Below, one piece after another: positions 1 through 15,200 of a DNA stretch of 64,000 nucleotides. A program made the position numbers and the translations under genes. The DNA is from Lineus longissimus (lineage: Eukaryota; Nemertea; Pilidiophora; Heteronemertea; Lineidae). The notes under the pieces are model-generated. The model did not search any database, had not been told where the DNA came from, and was given only the letters and a program-made list of their open reading frames with translations. Each line of letters begins with the position of its first letter. The stretch's first letter is position 1. The DNA is taken from positions 3,045,501 to 3,109,500 of the forward strand of contig NC_088310.1 in the NCBI RefSeq assembly GCF_910592395.1, in the 5' to 3' direction.

Positions 1-3000
1 AACATGTTGAAAGAAGCAGAAGCCTTTACAACCTGCTTTGTCATCGTCTTATCATCAAATTTTGCTCTGTGGCTGTGACGAACTCCAACAAAAAGAGTTG
101 CACTGAAATCAGATATACTGAGTTTTTCACAAGAACATCCTATGCTAAGAGCAGTCATTTAGTTCATCATTTCACTCCTAGGCGGCCAAACCTCCTTCCT
201 TCAGTGCTGCCACCTAGGAGGCAACTAATGAACTGGAATTCTTCCTTCAGTTTAAAGCAATGGGAATGAAACAACTACCTATTTTGGCTGGCCTATCAGC
301 CTATCATCTAACTTAACCCCTCCCTCTCAATCTTGTACATGAACCATAGAACTATGGCCTCATGGGAGGTATACTGTTCAGCATCGTCTTCACTTCTTCA
401 GCTAAGACACAGGAGCGCTATTAAGGTATCATGTAACGCAGTCATCGGCATATCGGAGCAATTAATTTTCATGCGTCACAATTGTTAAGTTTGAGTAAAA
501 TGAGACGACATGCAATGGAACCCATGACAGTGCTACAATAGTACAGTGTAACCCCAGTAACACGACCACTCATGGGACCGAGGTTGAAAATGGCCGCGTT
601 AGTGAAGTTGAAAATCCGAGGACAAAATGCATGATTAAGTTTTCCCGCCAAAATTGTTGAACTTATTCAAAATTCTGAAAAATTTTCAAAGCCAAAAAAT
701 TTGGGGGGGCTGATGATTTTTCTTTATTTTGAGCAGAAAAAAAAGTGAAAGAAATATTTGGACTTAGAAAATTTTTTCATCCAGAGTTGAATTTTAGGGG
801 ATAAACCCACTAAAATGAATATACTCCAAGAAAAAATCTTGCTCTGGCCTGGTAGGGTGCTCGAATCCCCAGCATTGTGGACCGAACTCCCTCGACGAGC
901 AGTAACATACACGCTCAGCTTTGTCCTCCGATCCATTCACCATTTATATTGTTTCCTATGTCAGAGCAAATTACATTAAAATGTCCCAAGGGAGTTTTTA
1001 CAGAGTCATGAAATCACAATAACAGATTCGGATCCTACATCCTGGATCTTTTACCCTCTAACACAAACAGTTTCCAATTCCAGAACATGTCTATTTCAAC
1101 AATTACATGGCATGCCGCACAAAGATTCCATCATCAAATTATCAATTTCATGTCCCCTAAACACTCAAAGAATCATCTTGGCTCGAAAATGCACACCACA
1201 CTCTTTTGGATCCCCAAAACTGCGGCATTCAATGCAGCATAATGGCGTGATGATTGCATCTTCATCAAATTCTCAATCCTAGTCCTCTCTTAGCCCTCAC
1301 AGGATCATCTCAACTAGAAAATGTATAACCAGCATTTTGGGGCCCCAAATTCACCGGCATGCGATGCAACAACTGGAGCAGGAAATTGGAGTTAATTTCA
1401 TCGCTAAGCCAAACAGATACGAGAAGACACGGAAATCCTCGCCGACATTTAGGAACCGGAAAAAGCAATTTGTGCGGGCAAATGAAACAGATCAAGGGAC
1501 CATAAGAACCGTCTGCTTATGATGGTCGGAGTACCTAAAAACACGGGGATTTGCCGGTGCTTGGTTGGCAACAATTAACCAGCAACCTCGTCGTAGAGGT
1601 TTTGTCGAATCTTCGCCGCTCGGATCCAGAGAGAGGATTAGCCATATCTCCCTCGGGGCATGACAAGCGTGCCTGAAAGACATCCCAAGACAAAATATGG
1701 CCGTCTCAATGAAATTTGCCACCCGAGCGCACTAAGATGATATCTATTTTCCTGAAGAATTAACCCAGAATTGTAACATCAGAAAACAATATGCACATAT
1801 AGTGCTCATTAAAATGAAACTTCCTGTCAAGATACTTCTTTTATTTTCTATAAGTCTAAACTTCTTCCAGACTTTGAATCACTGTTGACAAGGCCTTAGA
1901 GAAAGATTCAGGATTCTGATAGAAAGGGGGCACCCTCAGCACTCCATTGACTGGTCAATCTCAAAGATTTTCCTGAAATAAGAACGAGTCCATATCGGTT
2001 CCCCTCTCTGCCTCAATACATTTCACGAAAAAACACTGATGGAAAACCTCCAGGATTCAATAACTACCTAAAATCTTCACTTGGATATCAAGGCCTTTAC
2101 TGCATTACCTATTGAAAAACCTTCAGAAAAACTTTCCCATTGTTACAGAAAGATAACAATACAATCACCTGATGAAAATATCATTGTTACTTTCTTATAA
2201 AAACCTGTCCTCCACATAACCAATTGTTGAAAAACGGCACGTTCCTGAGATGGGAACCCTCATCAATTTAGCTCTTTCAGAGGGGCCAAAATCACATAAA
2301 AGGATAATGAAGATGACAAGGACTACAAAGCAATAAGTAATGATTAATACGTTGCCCAGCATCTGAACCTGCGTGGCCATCAGTCAATTGGAAAAAAACA
2401 CAACCTGGTTAATAAGTCTATCTGCCCATTTTTGATACAACTCCAAGGAAGGAGATGAAAAAGTGTGAAAAGGGCCTGAGAATATACAAAGTATATAATC
2501 AAGGGCACAAAGAGAAAGTCATCAGCCAATTGCAGAAAAAGTTCAGACTCAGGGATAAAGTAGCAGCTTGCAGTGTTTCTTCAAAAGAGATGACCCTCGC
2601 TGTTTTGTCGGTATTTCCCACCGATCTCCACATTTAGCAACCATTTTGGAACAAGTATGTCTGTGTACAATAAGCCGTTCAGTCTCAAAGCCAATATCGT
2701 CCCGTTATAGCGAAACAATACTTGAAACATTTGGCGACTGATGAGGTATCCAGCATCAATGGAATAACATATGGACCAGGGATGCTACATTCAGTTCATA
2801 GACACATTAGAAAATTACCCTGCGGTCTGCCGATAGCGTGCTATTGAATTTGAAGACCAGTAAGAGATTGCTTGTCTTTCAAAGTGACAATGGTCAGTTT
2901 ATGAATTGGATGACATCGTGACGAGGTTTAGTAACACAGGAACCAGAAGGGCCAGTACTCTAGGAAATAACTTCTTTCTGGACAATAGTTAACTGATCTG

Positions 3001-3209
3001 ATGACAGTTTTAGTTGTCAATATCTTTCAATGGTGCCAGCAATAGTGTCATCCTCAAACATGCGGGGGAAAAACAGTCGTCAAAAGTAGTGGTGCACTCC
3101 TGGGTACCCACTCTCATAATGGGGACTACTACAGGGGAAGAACACAAACCCAGTAAAAAAGTTCCTCTCAGCAAAGGACTAATTCTGCCGAAACCATATC
3201 TTCACCAAC
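1..3209 (-). other. Intronic sequence of EHBP1
   Basis: No convincing exon was found on either strand. The stretch holds a transposon-end-like segment at 541-690 (listed separately) and two weakly similar ~75-bp blocks about 134 bp apart (near 1171-1245 and 1305-1377) that look like an old local duplication. It is probably the intron before the next EHBP1 exon, which must lie left of the window. Confidence 0.6.
541..690 (+). mobile_element. Inverted-repeat DNA transposon end (pogo/Tigger-like MITE fragment)
   Basis: The segment starts at a TA followed by CAGTGTAACCCCAGTAAC and continues with CACGACCAC and a ~50-bp block ending CCCGCCAAAATTGTT. That block recurs almost unchanged at 35633-35680. 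It ends with TTCAAAATTCTGAAAAATTT, which recurs at 6629-6658 beside the opposite type of end. TA-flanked CAGTG-type ends are typical of the Tc1/mariner-pogo group. Family assignment is inference; the repeat relationship is visible directly. Confidence 0.55.
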
Positions 3210-6200
3210 CTTATTAAGGTCAAGTGGCTCCAAGGCATTCCTGTTACCGAGATTGGCAGCATCTTCTTCCTTTTCTTGACCAGCATCTTTAGCCTCATCA
3301 CTGAAATGAAAACAAAATAATCATATTATGCTAGAACTTGGTTGCCTCGGAGAGAATGAGACGCAAGCGAACTCTTGTTACTGTCTTGCCTTGAAGGATC
3401 GCAATACATGTTCTACCAGTGATGTGTGGAACACGTCCTTTTCGCAAACGCTGAATCTTTAGGCACCCAAGATTCAGACTATTAATTGAAGACCACCTCA
3501 CCCATTTACCATCAGAAACCTGAAGTTGCTCGAGTTCTCCTTACGCTGGGTTTCACCTTGAAATTTCTTTTTAATTACATACAATTACACACTTCTTTCT
3601 CAAATATTTTAATTTCGGATGAATTACTGTCCATGGCCTGGATCATAGTCAATTTAGGATTCCTATTATAATTATGATGAACTTCCCTAATGTGGCATGA
3701 TAATGGTCAACCCCTTCATAATCCCACACAATGCCCCCAATATGTTGCACATTTGGCATCAAAAGTTAAAAGAACCCATGCCCCGTCCATGGCATTCAGA
3801 TCCAGGAGAACAGGTTCCCTGGTTCTGCACTCAAATAACTGTAAAGAAAACTCTGAATTCGATAACTAGCATGTTTTCATGGGGAGAAATTGGTAAAATC
3901 TGATGACCCATTGAAGGTATTGAATGAAGAATTGCACCAATGGAAAGAAATACTCTATGAAAATGATGAATGCAATCACTTGTCAGTTTTTCTAGAAGAG
4001 AACGTCTCCACAATCGAAACATCTCGTTAAAAGCCAGCATCATTGAAACGTCCAAGAAACCTATGATTATGTATCCAAATTAAGATGCAATTCAAACAAT
4101 AACCCATATGGTCATGACCATATGGCAGTATAACTTCATCAAAGATGTCACCCATTAAATCACTGTCCTCCTAACGAGTAATTTACTGAGACTAATTACT
4201 AGAATTTCAAAAGGACCTGTATATGCATTATTAGGAGGTGAAGTCATCAGGTTATTGTTTAGAATCATGAATGGAGGAGCAGACGATAGGAATTGTCGTC
4301 TGTTACTATTAGGGGGTTGACGTTTGAAACCATTACGGGTCAGGACATTTCATTTTCACGTTGGTGACATGTTCAGATTTTTTAGATCACTTGAAACTGA
4401 ATATTGAATTTCATATTTTCTAACCAGTTTCGTCAAAGCTGAAGCACAACAATATTTTGTCCACTCAGAGAGTCATGATAATTAGAAGTAATTTAAGAAG
4501 AGAGATTTGAGATTCCTTTAAAGTACTTTTGATCACATCAGCAAGTAAAAGTTTTGGTTAGTTCTGTTTGTAGCTAAAAGAAATACAACACTAATAGAAT
4601 TATCAATCGAATGGTTACCTACAATATCAATCAAAGCACCAGGATGTGATTACGCATGCATTGCAAAGACCAGGCAAATACATGAACATGTACTATCAAT
4701 TAAATTATGTATGCATTAAACAACGCCAAACCCTACTGGTCAGAAATTAACATGCAAAGGAATTCCTCTGGCATATTATTCCATTCACACCCTTGCTGAG
4801 TGTGTCAGAGGTCAAAGAATGCACAAACAAAAATATGTCATGCACACCAGATAAGCATGTTCAGTGCCTGGTCTTCACCCCCATGTCAACAGTCCCCTCC
4901 CATGTTAGTTTCCCTACTTACTCCTCAGCCTCATCAGCCTCAGCGCTTTCAGAAACAAAGAGAAACCTGTTGAGAATTAAAACATGTTGGTCAACTGGAC
5001 CCAGGACAATAGGGCAGGGATGTAAAACGCAATTTCGAAGTAGGTGGCGATGATGAGTCCTGCGGCAAACTTGTTCACCCTGACGTCAGTCAGTCTTTAA
5101 TAGGCAAAAAAACTTCTTTTATTTTCACATGAAACTGTTCCTAATGATATACCAAAAAGCTACAACCAGATAAAACAAACAACAAACCTTGCAAGGTCCA
5201 CCTTGTCTGACCCCCTCTTTCTCGCCAAGGGTCTAGAAGCCGCTTCTATCTCATCTGGCGGCGTAATAGGACGAACGATGAGCGGTACGTCCTTCTCCTC
5301 CGGGGGAGTCGACGGTGGCGTCCCCTGGTATATCGGCCGTGGAGAACTCTTGCGTTCTATCTTCTTTGGTTCAGAAGATGGAGGAAAGGCCTTTAACGTC
5401 AGTGACTTTCCACGACTCTTTGGACTATTCTTCGGGCTGCCATGCTTCGGGGAACCAGACGGAGACATTTTGAAATCTCCGGAGCCTCGCCTAAAATTGT
5501 CCAGAGTCATCGCCTTCTTCCGAGTGCCATCGGAAATTGATGTTTTCATTTCACCCACTTTTTCAAAAATGCATGTCGGATCGTTGTTCTTTCCACGATC
5601 ATTCCCTGTCTCATCACCTCCATCATCTCCAAACGGATTGGTCGAATCTGATGAATTGTCAAATGGATTTTGAGGTTTTGCTTCAAGACTTTCATTTGAG
5701 TTTTTGCTGAGATCACCAAAAGAGCTCTGATCAAAAGGATTTAGGCTGGATGTTGTGTTGTTTTGGCTGGAACCACCTACAATGAGACAAGGAGACGGAT
5801 TTTTATGGAAGATAGCAGGAAATAATTTGACTAATCCTTTGTGCAGTTTCATAACTTAGACTCGAGGTTGCCATTGCCAAAGACGCCAAAGTTTTCACGA
5901 GACACATTGAGTTAAGAATTGAACCAGTACTAAACTGTAGGGTACCATCAGCTCTATAAACAATATTGGGCAAATTGAAATGAAATGTAGGAGGAAACCC
6001 CAGAGGAATGAGACCAGTGCTCTCAACCAGTGTGTAGAGTATTTTGCATGAGTCCTGATCACATCCTTGAAAATTACAATGGCGCAGAGTTACAGTTTGC
6101 TCAACAAAACGCCTATCAACAAAAAAGTGAAATTCAATCATGAAAAGTGTCTTAATCCAGCCACTTTGCCACCCCCTCCAGAGACAGGAAGCTAATCAGT

Positions 6201-9200
6201 ACTATCGGCACACCTGATTCAGTGTTTGCGGCCCGAACCCCCACCGCTTCTCGCAACACCAAGAAGAATAGTATTCATGATCACAGTTATAGAAGATTAA
6301 CTCTGACCAGTAATTTCACTTTGGTTAATCACGCATAGCTGCGGGCAATGTGGAGAAATCTGTGACCGTAAGAACGGGCGAAAATTACATGTGTTCTGAT
6401 CAAGAGGGCGAACTTTTGGGTCCTCTCTACGAGGACATACCACTGGGAAAACTAATCAAATGTATTATAGCTGGGGGCCATTTCACTGTCAGTGTCCATA
6501 CTATGGTTGGTACTATTCCTGACAGAAACGCCTTCAATTGGATTGGTTTATACATCAATGAGAGAAATGGGAAATGATTAAGAAATGACTTTGCCCTACA
6601 GCCTGAGACAAGAGATCCCTTTTTTCATAAGTTCAAAATTCTGAAAAATTTTCAAAGCTGTTGACCGGGGTTCCACTGTACTTTTCAGCAGAGTCGGAAC
6701 AATCATCTCATTTGCTGAAGTGCTGAGCCTGAAAAACTGATGAACAGATTACTTCCCATCCACTTGTTCCGCAATTATTGTGTCATCCGACCGACCAGGT
6801 GCACCAATAGACAACTTTATAATTGACTCGTCCTTATTGGCCAATAATTAATAGGGGAGCCTCGCAGACCATGGTACCCCAAAGAGGTCCAAACCATTTC
6901 ATTAGCCTTCTGCCACAGCCACCCCATGGGGGTGAATAACATGAAGGTCACTGATGTCACATCAATGGAAAATCCCAATATTTAGCACTAATTTGTCGGA
7001 TCACTATTCTGCGATACTTTCATTTAAGGCACATGTTACTGTTGTTCATTGGTGTGTTTTTCTGTAAAGACCACATGTTTAGCATTTCGTTTTTTCAATA
7101 AAATATGGCGGGGTCAGATGGCAGGGTCATTGTTGAGAATAGACCAAGAGATGACTTCAATGGCATGTATGATGAAGCTTGCTGTTGAACAATCGACTCA
7201 AACATGTAAAATAGAAGAAAATCTCTCCAAATTATCTAATACCCATACTGCCAAGAGGATAACTCTATGCCAAAAAGGGCATTTCCCAATGCAAGGATGT
7301 ACTCATAGCTTCATCAAAAGACTTGCGGTGTATCCAGCTGGATGACCGAACGGGATCGATCACCCGCTGACAATGATACAGGTAAACGAAGACATTATTC
7401 AGCTTCGTGCCAGGTCTTTAAGTTCGCTGATAAAACACTGCGATGTTGCCAAAAGTCTCCATTTCCATTCGCACGACACAGGGTGAGCAAATACCGAGGG
7501 AGAAAATGGCCTCGTCATATTGATTCAAAGTCGGTGATAATTGCATCGCCGTCAGATGTTTAGTTTGCGATTGGTTTCTTTAGACAGGTGGATTGACGAG
7601 TTTTGTTTTCGCTGATTGAATTAATGGCGCTACAGTAATTAGAGTGTGCTCTATTCAAAACATAGGAAACAGTTAATATCCGTTCGGACATGCGAGTTTT
7701 GTTCACAACAAAATACAGCCACAATTGTGACAGGCAAAAGAAAGTGAACATCTTTCCCAAAAGTTGTCGCCCTTGATTAAATTGCCAAGAAAACATCAAG
7801 TCAGCCAGTGAAAATTTCATCAAGTCACTGTCGTCTCTTCATTATGATCTAAAGTAGCCATTTATTTGCGATATTTCACCAAAAGCATAAACCCATCAAG
7901 AGGATTTGTGAGTGTGCAGTTTGACGACGATGGAACTGCATCCCACAAGGGAGAACTCGTAATAGGATCAGCGTAAGCCCATCCGACGGACGCTTGATAA
8001 GAAATGGAACATTTTGAAGCTGCGCTCTTCTGACAGGTCGACATTTCTTGTGCGTTACATGTCTTCGAAGGTGAAAATTAGTTTTGAGAGGTGGAGACAA
8101 CATCTTATGTAGAATGAGTTGGTGTAAACATCAAGATGTGTTGTCACAATATTAAATGTCGGCAGACATTTTTAAAGCTTTATTCGGGTCCTTGTCATCT
8201 TGTTGATCAAATATTTTGTCTAAAGCCTGCCAAAGGCAAACTTGAAGCAAGAATCGAGGGCACTTCCACTAACAATGAAGTGACAAAGATCTGTGAAAAC
8301 TAAAGGCAAATAACCTGAAAAGTGGCAAGGTATTACGGCTTGAGGAGCTAACACATTCGTAGAAGTAGGAGCCTGTCCCACACCATACAGATACACAACT
8401 GTAGCAACTAAACCTCAACACCCTTCACCCACTGATGGTATCTTGTTTCCAGTTTTTTCAGTGCTCAATCTCTGCGCCTCCCACAAACTAATTATCATGT
8501 CCCATATTAATGACACATAAAAGTGTTCGCAACCTTATCAAGACAAAAAAATCACTTCGGAATGCACCGGGACAAAAAAAATACGAAGATTCCACAGGGC
8601 TGACAAGAAAATGTTCAGGTATCCTGCCAATATTATATCAAGCATGTTATTTTCATTAATAACTTGTGTTCTTATCGGAACTTATTGGACTTCACGCGAT
8701 TAGTCTGGTCTACCTCAAAAATGTTGCATGTTAGTTTTTTCCTGTGATTGCGGTCGTGATCTCATCTCGAGGATTACATGGAATTTTTTCCAAAGGGATT
8801 TACGATAATGCCATTTTGGGTGGGGTGGGCGTTTCCCACTGCTCATTGACCCGGATTGGAGTTCAAGGATTGGTCGTCATTGACACTGTTTTTGTTTTCT
8901 CTACATTAAGTTCACAAAAGGAATGTTTGATGTTTTTACGATTCATTTTACGGGTGCAAACTTCACTTACTAGCATCAAGCTGACCAAAGTCATCATCAT
9001 CAGCATCACGTTCTATTGCTGCTAGCTTGGCTGCTAGCTCGCTAAACTTTGCCGTATTGTCCTCTTTGTCGGCTTCATCTTCCTCTAGGAAGTCGTCAAT
9101 GTTGCCGATGTCACTAGGCTTGCCCAGACTCATCAAACTGGCGACACTCTGCATATCTTCATCACTGAAAAAAATGATTTTATTGTCAATATGTAGTTCT

Positions 9201-12200
9201 CCTTGCATCTTTTGTGCGACATGGCCTTGGGGCAGTTTTACTGCAGAAATAGTAGTGATGCCTCACTATTTAGAACGTAGTGTGTCACCAAACTTTCACA
9301 AGCCTTTCCCACAGAGTATCAGGACTATACAGGCCTATACTCACGTTGCTTTCCCCTCTCGGACAAACACACAAGATAGAGTCAGGTGGATATAGGCCGA
9401 GACAATCTTTTTGGTCGCAGGCTTCATCTTGACTTTCACTTCTGTTTGAGTTGGGACGAAGCTTGCAAAGTCCTTCATGTTTATAGATTTTGACGCCAGC
9501 ACCTTCCGCCTGCCACTTTTACTGATCTGAAATATATAACAATAGCTTTTAGCATAGTTACTTCAAAGTGAAGTTATAGGTTTTTGAAAGAACTTATGAA
9601 ACAATCATACACAGAAAACTTGTGGGGCGATTTGGGTAAAACAGGCTGGCGAATTCCTATGATGTTTTATGTCACTGTGGTGAAATCATGACTGAGTGTT
9701 AATGTTGGTCACTCATAATCTAGTAGCCAGAGTACCCTTCACTTTACTTACATCTTCTATGACAAATGTCCAATCCTTGTCCTCAAATTCATCTTGCCTG
9801 GACTCGCGAAATAGTGTCACAGTAATTTCAATATTTTCTGGGACAGTCCATGTAACAAGGCCCTTGTATGGATTCTGTATTGTTGGCTCCCAGGTAAGAA
9901 CCTGAAATTGGTAAAAAATTGATTGATAAAAAATGTATGGTTTTGTTCTCCTTTCTCAAGTAAGGCAAGCTTGGCAAACTGGACTGCCTGCCTGATTCTC
10001 AGTAAGCTGTAGTGAGCTGTATTGTAATTGTAACTTGACCATTGTTAACAGTGATGCTATCAGCAATGACTTCACACTCGGAGAGGTCTGATCCCCTAAA
10101 CCGTCCTTGACAATATGATCACCATCCATCAAGAATGACTTTTTTCCTGTTTTTGCTCACCTGAGTTGACCGTCTTCGACTACGTCTTGTCCAAACAATA
10201 CAGAGTTTATGAGGTTGCCTGCAAATATATCACGTAATTTAAAAATATTATGAAATATTGTTGTCACTCTTTCTTACAATATTGATTGGAAACACTTCAA
10301 AAACAGGAAAGAATGATTTCATTTATTATATTCGCAACTTTGTTGTGGTTGTGATGGTTGTGACAACATGGATACGCAGTCCCAGCCTCAAAGGTGGACA
10401 AAACCCTGGGGCAACATGCATTATTTCAAAGGCACTGGAAAAAACTTCTCCAACAACTTGTCCGAGTGTGAGTGAACACCAGTGTCGCCTCCTGTCCTAA
10501 AACCAGTGAACTGATATTACAATCTCAGATCTGTTACTGAGCATTCACAACAAACAGTGCTGAAATGGTTCCATTCTTCAACTTTTTACAACATTTTGGA
10601 GAAGACTGCAAGTCCATTTGGGAAATCCCAAGAGAAGGTCTTTGTCTGAAACATACTACATAGCGTACTCATACACATCCCATCTCTGTACGTAATAGAC
10701 CCTTATCCAATATTGATAATGTTTCAGATGATGAACTTGGGTTTCCAAAGAAATATTATCAGAGATGTCAAATTCAAAAGGAAAAAATTGAGATTTTTCC
10801 AAGGTCTTCAAATTCAAAAAAATTACCAATGTCCTTTTTCTTTGGAAAACTAGAAATATCACGTTTTTAGAGAAAAGAAATCATAGCATACCGCCCAATA
10901 TCGAGAAAGCATTTTACCCTCAGAATGGAGTATAACAAAAAGTTATGGACGTTTCTGTAGAAAATAAATTCCATTTTGACAGGCCATATTTCTAACTGGG
11001 AACTTTCCTTTTTGTTTCCAGAGAGAATTTCCCTTGCCAGTTTTTAGGAACCTTTTTCTGGGGATTGACCTGACTTGGTGACTTCGGTTGTTTGAAATAG
11101 TAACCGCACAATAACAAGCACATTTCTAAAAGACAGAAAAAAAGACAGCACAGACATTGGGCCAGAAGGATCCTTATTCATAACATGCACTAGCTCACCC
11201 AGCGCAATCTTAAAACATTCCAAACAACTCAGCACTTCAAAGTTGTTTTTAACTTTAAGTCAATCAGCGATATAAACTGTTGTCTCTTTGGTGAGTGTCA
11301 TTTAACAAGATTTGACCATCGTCTCCATTGGATGTCTCTGTAATACTTCACGGTGGCGATCCTTCGAAACCCTAGGGGACCACACATGTTGGGACAATTC
11401 CACCGGTCGTTTCAACACAACTCGGCAAAGTTTAGCGCTGACGTACAATAAGGAATAATTGGCACAGATGTCATAGTATTGTGCTGGTCTCCTCCTCCTT
11501 TTGAGCGCATCCGTGTCTTAGAATGGACCGGCACTCATCGGGGTAATGGCGGAGAAAAAGGCTGCCATCTCGGAGAACCAAGCGCTTCACCCAAAGCATG
11601 CCACCTGGATATGCTTCAAGAAAAAGGGCTGGTCAAAGTTAGCGATGTGGTTATTATTGACAAGATCATTTTGTCCTGAGTGTTATTCACAACCACTTAT
11701 GATGCAAGGACGTTTTTCAAGACGTTGTGATCTAATTTGGACAGAATGCGACCTCATTAGTTGGACTTGGTCGTCACACATCATCACCTGTGACTGTACA
11801 CTCCAGAAAATCATACCCGATGAACTATCCTGATTCGACATTTTGATCATCACTGAAACCGAAAGGAGGGCATCCTGATTTACGATTTGAAATTTTTGGT
11901 CCAAAGGTGCAAAATAGCTTGAAGGATAAACAATGCAAATCCTTTAATAAGCTGACCATAATCCAGATCAGCCAACTTCCACCAAAATTTCAAACTTTTC
12001 ATCCGTAATTTTCCAACAAAAGCAAAAATTGAAATTTCAAAGTGGGGTGTGACAAAGCTTTTAGAAAGTGTAAAGATTTTTGATAATTCTGATGCACTAA
12101 TAATACTGAGGGACGTGCCTGGGGGCTCAGGCCACCAACACCAGAAAGTGATAGCCCTCCCTGCCTCTAGGGGAAGTCCCTCCCAACCACAGATGGACCA

Positions 12201-15200
12201 CAGGTGCCTCCCAAATGGTTCACATAAAATGGAAATTTGGTGTAATTTCAATTTCTGTGGTTTTTGCTAATTCTGACCCAATCACAGCAAAAGTTTGAAT
12301 AGCAGCATTCATTCACAAAAAAGTATCAGGATTTGAGAAAATATGGATGATTTTTCAAACCAAGTTGTAACAGACATAAAGTTGATATTCATGCTTCTTT
12401 TTTTCATTTTGATATTTCAAAGAAACAAGGTCATGATATCTAAAATGATCTCCCGGGAGTGTATTTTATCACAATCTAGAAACTTATCAAATCTGATCAG
12501 TTTCCACATTTCAAAGTTGCGACATGAAATTCTTAATATCGCATTGTCTGAGAAATGACAAAACCACCCAACATAATGCAATTATTGTTTTATATCCAAC
12601 TAGGGTTGTATTACGGCTAATTCCTAGGCTTACACAAGCCCTGAAGGGTGGAAGAGATATCCCTAACACGGGATTCTCCGATGCTCATTTCAACTCACCC
12701 GTGGCATGATTTATTGCCGACTCAGCAATTTTTGTGGCGGAACATGCTGGGTACCACCGATGGGGGGTCCAGGCTCCCGATCAACGCTATTTATTGGAAT
12801 TTGATAGCGGTTTCAGAAGTTAATGTAACCCTCACATAATTTGTTAATAACAATGTCGGAACACGTAATAATTTTTCTAACCGCATGGGTCGGTGTAAAA
12901 TGATACGTTACGTTGTGAACCGATGACATCTGTAATCTGGCGCACAATCAATGAAAGGAATCTGCAAAACTAGTGTGAAATTTTGGAGTTTTTTCAAGTT
13001 CAAGTGATGATTTGTCTTTTCCCAGAGAGGGTTTTTCTGGAAATCTTAAGAGTTTGGTCACTGAGATGCTGGTGCCCAAAAGTCGGCCAGGGTCATCTTA
13101 TGGGTCACAAAACCTCGTTACAACAAAGACTTTTGTTTGTTTGCTGCAATTTGTTGCAGGTGCCAGAGTTGCAGTTCCAATGCACCCTCCCAACAACCAG
13201 ATAGGCCAGGTCGCAAGAAGACCCCGACTCACGACATGACCAAGTGACAAAATCCGTGTGATAGGATTACCCCCTGGTTTCCGTGCACCTCTCCTAATCC
13301 CTCAATCCAGTTAGTTGCTCATTTGTAACCAGATGTCAACATTTTGCTTGAACAGTCCCAAAAATAATCAAATGTCCCGCCACTGGCACGGATATTTTTG
13401 TTAATAATTGGAGTCATCATGGATGTTAACTGATAGATATAACATCAATTATGGTTAGATCAGATATCATTTTTTAAAATTTCAAATTGCTTTAGACTTG
13501 TTTCCATTGAGTTGGACTGCTAACAAGAGGACCCCCCCCCCCTCTACTACACCCACAGTTAGTTTTCTTGCCACACTCATTACACGCTCATCCCTTTCTC
13601 TGAGTTGAGCAATAGGGGGAAACCCCTAGCTCTCTTTTACAGTTCCTTTTCTTTACAAAAATGGAGAAAAAAGTCCAGAAAGAACACTATCATTTCAGTC
13701 CAACTCCAAGAGTTAGAAATCAGAGCCCTAGGATAAATTCTTCTGCTTTATTATAAAGAATATTCAAACACCATATTCGCAAAAACCTCAAAATGACAAA
13801 GCAAAGTGTATTTTTTCATAAGGCAAAATCAAAATTTGGTTCACCACTTTATAATTAGCACAACTTTTAATTACAACAGTTTGCCTGTCAAAATCACAGC
13901 TTAAAAACTTTGCCACTGGTGCAGGCAGTGAATTGCAAAACTAACCACACAAAGTTCTCCTAAAAGCCAGTGGCGGATTTTGACAACTGAAATACCAAAA
14001 GTCACACCTGAAGCCCGGGCAGAATTTAGCAAAGAAAGGCCCAACCGTCATGAGATGACAACAAAATTACTACCAGTACCCTTCCCCCAAGGGACAAAAC
14101 ATGCTAATTAGTGTGGTAAAACTTTAATCCATTGAAACCAGGAAATTTGAATGGAGAAGAAGCATCTTAAGAGTATAATTATCCTGATTATAGCACAGGT
14201 ATAAAGGAGGATCTGCACCCGAATATGATGATGACAAAACTTGACCAGATGATAGTCAACATTATGCCGTTTAATGACACCTCTTCTGCAACTCAAGGTG
14301 AAATCGCTAATTCAGAAATCTGTCGCTCTGAAACTGTCCATCCAAGGAGTTGTCTTTGTGGCATGTGATATGGAAAGCAAAAGTTGTTCACATTTTTTGA
14401 TAGTTACATGACAGTTGTTTTTGTTTTTAACGAATTTTGAATTAATATAATAAGGAATAACGAACTTGGAATAGACAGTTTTCAAAAAATGATAGATTGC
14501 ACTCCAGAAAGGCAAGACCAAGAAAGGGCCTTGGTGCCACCTCGATCTTCTCTGAAACAATTGATCTCTCATCCTACTGCATAAACCTGCAGCAGCAGTA
14601 ACATCCAGATGTCATCTTATATCCATCAACTTGAACGATAATATTTTATTCAAAAACTGGTTTTAAAGATAGATTTGTGTTGAACTGTAACATAGTCCCT
14701 GGCCTTGTGTGGTGCTGCCACCTATCCTAAGAACGTGGAACTGAAATCACTCTGTTCAGCTCAGCAAGGGTCTTTTTCAGGGGACAAGGATGGGATGAAA
14801 ATCGCTGCCGGAATTCAGGATATCCGCAAATAGTAGAATATGGGATGAGAGACACATCTCAGGGAGTGACCGAAATTGCTGGAGAAATGTATCTGATATT
14901 AACCCTTCCCCTCTCTTGACGCCTGCGGCCTTGGTCTCCATGACGCAAGTGCTGCTATCTATCCTAAGAACTAGGAACTAAAATCTGCTTAGCAAGTGGA
15001 CTGCTTGACAATATATCATCACACAATGTATCATTGATGCTTTCGGTACATTTCCTGCCAAAGGAATCCAAATGAAAGTTGCCTTTCTTCATCAAAATAC
15101 TGACATTCGTCACCTGCTTCCCAACACACTGGAATTTGGAGTCACTGTGGTTCAGGTTCATGTTTTCTATACATGGAATTGAGCCATAACATGAACAGTC

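Noticed and set aside
5203-5673. 156-residue plus-strand open frame
   Set aside because: It is the antisense shadow of the large EHBP1 exon (5188-5776), which has clear homology, NPF motifs and splice sites.
7876-8103. Minus-strand frame with HLRRHVTHKKC, zinc-finger-like
   Set aside because: Only one His-rich segment without the Cys pair spacing of a C2H2 finger; no splice context.
11880-12251. 123-residue minus-strand frame in the EHBP1 intron
   Set aside because: No domain, no phase-compatible splice role; flanking EHBP1 exons join without it.
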